DNA of 7,653 nt from contig DDMF01000005.1 of NCBI GenBank assembly GCA_002340515.1, positions 28,574 through 36,226 on the forward strand. Reading direction: 5' to 3'. Under the pieces are notes generated by a model. That model saw only the letters and a list, made by a program, of their open reading frames with translations. It was not told the origin of the DNA and made no database searches. The position numbers were made by a program, and so were the translations under genes. Shown piece by piece: positions 6,024 to 7,653 of this stretch. Position 1 is the first letter of the stretch. Each line of letters opens with the position of its first letter. This DNA is from Rhodobacteraceae bacterium UBA2553 (GTDB taxonomy: Bacteria > Pseudomonadota > Alphaproteobacteria > Rhodobacterales > Rhodobacteraceae).

Positions 6024-7456
6024 CCTTTAGCCCCCTGACCACGGGCATAAATATCCTCGTAGCGGATAATATCATCCTCGCCCAGATAGGCCCCGGTTTG
6101 CACTTCGATCAAGGTCACAGGCAGCTTTCCGGGGTTTTCCAACCGGTGTTTTGTGCCAAGCGGGATATAGACGGATTGGTTTTCTGCCACCAATTGCTCG
6201 TTGTCACCGATCACGACTTTGGCCGTCCCAGCCACCACAATCCAATGCTCTGCGCGGTGGTGATGGGATTGCAGGCTCAGCGACGCGCCGGGATGCACAA
6301 TGATGCGTTTCACCTGAAACCGATCCCCGGTGGCGAGGCTTTGAAACGGCCCCCAGGGGCGGTGATCGGTTGGAAATTCCTCGGCCTGCCGCACCCCAAG
6401 CCGCTTCAACTCGCAGACCGCTTTTTTGACATCTTCCGCGCGACTGGCATCCGCCACCAAAACCGCATCCGGCATGGCCACAGCCACAATATTTTGCAGC
6501 CCGACCCCGACCAGAGCAACGGCGTCATCCTCAGACCACAAAAGCGTGTCTTCACAGTCGATTGCACTGGCCAACCCTTTCAGGGCCACGCCTTTTTCGT
6601 CCTGCTTGGTTTCACGGCGCACCGAGGGCCAGCCCCCCAGATCTGTCCAGCCTGCGTGAAAGGGGACAACCGCCAAATTATCCGCACGTTCCATCACCGC
6701 ATAATCGATCGAGATATCCTCAGCCTCAGACCATGCCGCAGGATCAAGACGCAGAAATCCAAGGTCTGGTTTGCCCTGTTCAACCGCACCCTGAACCGAC
6801 GCCATCAGCCCGGGCGCATGGGTGCGAAACGCCTCTATGATCGTCTGTACCGAAAAAAGAAAGATCCCCGCATTCCACAAAAATCGCCCCGTGGCCAGCA
6901 TTTCGGCAGCCCGGCCCGCGTCTGGCTTTTCAATAAAAGCCACGAGGTCAAGCGGGTGGGTGGAGCCATTTGGATTGTTGAAAAGTTCCAGATACCCATA
7001 GGCCGTTTCCGGGTGGGTGGGGGTAATGCCAAAGGTGACAAGCTTACCGTCATTTGCCGCCTCACGCCCGATCATCACCGCTTCTTGAAACGCCTCAGCA
7101 TCAGAGATCACATGATCCGACGGGGCCACCAGCATCATCGCGTCAGGGTCGGTTTGGGCCAGCCATAAAGCGGCCGCAAGCACGGCGGGGGCGGTGTTGC
7201 GCCCCTCTGGCTCAATCAAAATAGCACCGGGATCCACGCCAATTTCAGCCAATTGTTCCGTGACGATAAACCTGAAATCTGAATTGGTAAGCACAACAGG
7301 GGCCGCGAACCCTTCGCCTGTCAGACGCTTGACCGAGGCCTGCAGCATCGTGTCATCCCCCGCCAACCGGGCAAATTGTTTGGGATAGGATTTACGCGAC
7401 AGCGGCCAAAGCCGGGTACCAGAACCGCCACATAAAAGGATGGGAACAATCGTCAT
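6020..7456 (-). CDS. manC: Bifunctional mannose-1-phosphate guanylyltransferase / mannose-6-phosphate isomerase
   Basis: Role: the N-terminal domain makes GDP-mannose from mannose-1-phosphate and GTP, and the C-terminal cupin isomerises fructose-6-phosphate and mannose-6-phosphate. With ManB it covers the whole route to GDP-mannose. Seen: 478 residues, the normal length for the type II fused enzyme (AlgA, XanB, CpsB). The nucleotidyltransferase signature GGSGTRLWPLSRKSYPKQF is at 10-28, TAYGYLE at 151-157, FIEKP at 174-178 and WNAGIF at 194-199. The isomerase part has RPWGPFQSL (366-374), the metal-binding QSHHHRAEHW (396-405) and VYIPLGTKHRLENPG (429-443). The ATG is preceded by GGAGAG (7461-7466). 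The stop overlaps the manB start by 4 nt. The closest functional relatives supply GDP-mannose for EPS, alginate or colanic acid; here the EPS neighbours argue for polysaccharide supply. Confidence 0.97.
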   Translation of the reverse strand: MTIVPILLCGGSGTRLWPLSRKSYPKQFARLAGDDTMLQASVKRLTGEGFAAPVVLTNSDFRFIVTEQLAEIGVDPGAILIEPEGRNTAPAVLAAALWLAQTDPDAMMLVAPSDHVISDAEAFQEAVMIGREAANDGKLVTFGITPTHPETAYGYLELFNNPNGSTHPLDLVAFIEKPDAGRAAEMLATGRFLWNAGIFLFSVQTIIEAFRTHAPGLMASVQGAVEQGKPDLGFLRLDPAAWSEAEDISIDYAVMERADNLAVVPFHAGWTDLGGWPSVRRETKQDEKGVALKGLASAIDCEDTLLWSEDDAVALVGVGLQNIVAVAMPDAVLVADASRAEDVKKAVCELKRLGVRQAEEFPTDHRPWGPFQSLATGDRFQVKRIIVHPGASLSLQSHHHRAEHWIVVAGTAKVVIGDNEQLVAENQSVYIPLGTKHRLENPGKLPVTLIEVQTGAYLGEDDIIRYEDIYARGQGAKG

Positions 7457-7466
7457 ACGACTCTCC

Positions 7467-7480
7467 GTTAAGGCGTGTTA
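7467..7480 (-). promoter_or_regulatory. Copy of recurring leader motif just upstream of the manC ribosome site
   Basis: The plus strand reads GTTAAGGCGTGTTA (minus strand TAACACGCCTTAAC), directly abutting the GGAGAG ribosome site of manC. Similar sequences occur in front of wzc and of the phosphoglycosyl transferase. Being so close to the ribosome site, it could influence translation as well as transcription. Confidence 0.3.
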
Positions 7481-7494
7481 TTCTTTGACATTAC

Positions 7495-7504
7495 ACCTTA
7501 AGGT
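7495..7504. repeat. Perfect 10-bp palindrome ACCTTAAGGT upstream of manC
   Basis: ACCTTAAGGT reads the same on both strands and is nearly extended by TTAC on one side and TAA on the other. It lies midway in the 80-nt gap between the acyltransferase stop and manC, where a repressor or activator site would be expected. It is too short and lacks a T run, so it is not a terminator. Chance occurrence is possible. Confidence 0.3.
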
Positions 7505-7536
7505 AATTTGAAGACATGTCCAGAACTGGCAGAGAT

Positions 7537-7653
7537 TTAGAATTGTCCGCGCCAGCTGGAAGCGTCGAAATAGGTGATATCCTTTGGATCCAGCGCCGGG
7601 TCTGACAATGCGCGCGCAGGCACGCCCCCCACCACCGTACCTGCGGCCACGTC
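7537..7653 (-). CDS. Hexapeptide-repeat (left-handed beta-helix) acyltransferase, C-terminal end only
   Basis: Seen: 38 codons ending in TAA at 7537-7539, open to the window edge. The fragment begins DVAAGTVVGGVPARALSD, the usual last coil of hexapeptide acyltransferases (compare A-x-G-x-V-V-x-G-x-P-A-R/K). A short tail ending SSWRGQF follows. Family knowledge: such enzymes in EPS loci (WcaF, WcaB, NodL or serine O-acetyltransferase relatives) acetylate sugars with acetyl-CoA in the cytoplasm. The gene ends 80 nt before manC and is on the same strand, so it probably belongs to the same cluster. The acceptor and the subfamily cannot be told from the visible piece. Confidence 0.72.
   Translation of the reverse strand, partial: DVAAGTVVGGVPARALSDPALDPKDITYFDASSWRGQF

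Noticed and set aside
5235..6038. Plus-strand open frame opposite manB (267 codons)
   Set aside because: It is antisense to an intact phosphomannomutase and has no family-like sequence.
6098..7168. Long plus-strand open frame opposite manC (356 codons)
   Set aside because: It is antisense to a gene with complete catalytic motifs, its product is rich in His, Arg and Pro without domain features, and long antisense frames are usual in GC-rich DNA.

Overview
The window is part of an exopolysaccharide or capsule locus. All its genes lie on the minus strand, so transcription runs from high to low coordinates. The GC-rich, G/C-ending codon use, the GTG and TTG starts and the protein types suggest an alphaproteobacterium, probably of the Rhodobacterales (Roseobacter-like). 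That placement is inferred from general character, because no rRNA or other marker gene is present.

In order of transcription the layout is: the C-terminal end of a hexapeptide-repeat acyltransferase (7537-7653, cut by the window edge); manC, the bifunctional mannose-1-phosphate guanylyltransferase / mannose-6-phosphate isomerase (6020-7456); manB/cpsG, phosphomannomutase (4629-6023, overlapping manC by 4 nt); an AT-rich intergenic region (4411-4628) with a possible promoter; a PglC/WcaJ-type phosphoglycosyl transferase (3820-4410) whose last helix has been put out of frame by a one-base deletion; wzc, a polysaccharide co-polymerase fused to a BY-kinase with a C-terminal tyrosine cluster (1555-3675); a PPP-family metallophosphatase (769-1539) in the same frame as wzc and separated from it by one UGA plus five codons; and the N-terminal 220 residues of the outer-membrane lipoprotein Wza (1-662, cut by the window edge).

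The genes form a coherent pathway. ManC and ManB make GDP-mannose from fructose-6-phosphate via mannose-6-phosphate and mannose-1-phosphate. The phosphoglycosyl transferase loads the first sugar phosphate onto undecaprenyl phosphate at the inner membrane. The acyltransferase probably decorates a sugar. Wzc controls chain length and export by cycles of tyrosine phosphorylation, and Wza forms the outer-membrane exit channel. The usual Wzb low-molecular-weight tyrosine phosphatase is not seen. A calcineurin-like PPP phosphatase sits in its place.

Most worth a second look are the frameshift in the phosphoglycosyl transferase, the PPP phosphatase paired with the kinase, and a short recurring motif (TTAAGGCGTGTT-like on the plus strand) found in the leaders of manC, the phosphoglycosyl transferase and wzc. 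No mobile element, tRNA, rRNA, CRISPR array or convincing intrinsic terminator was found.
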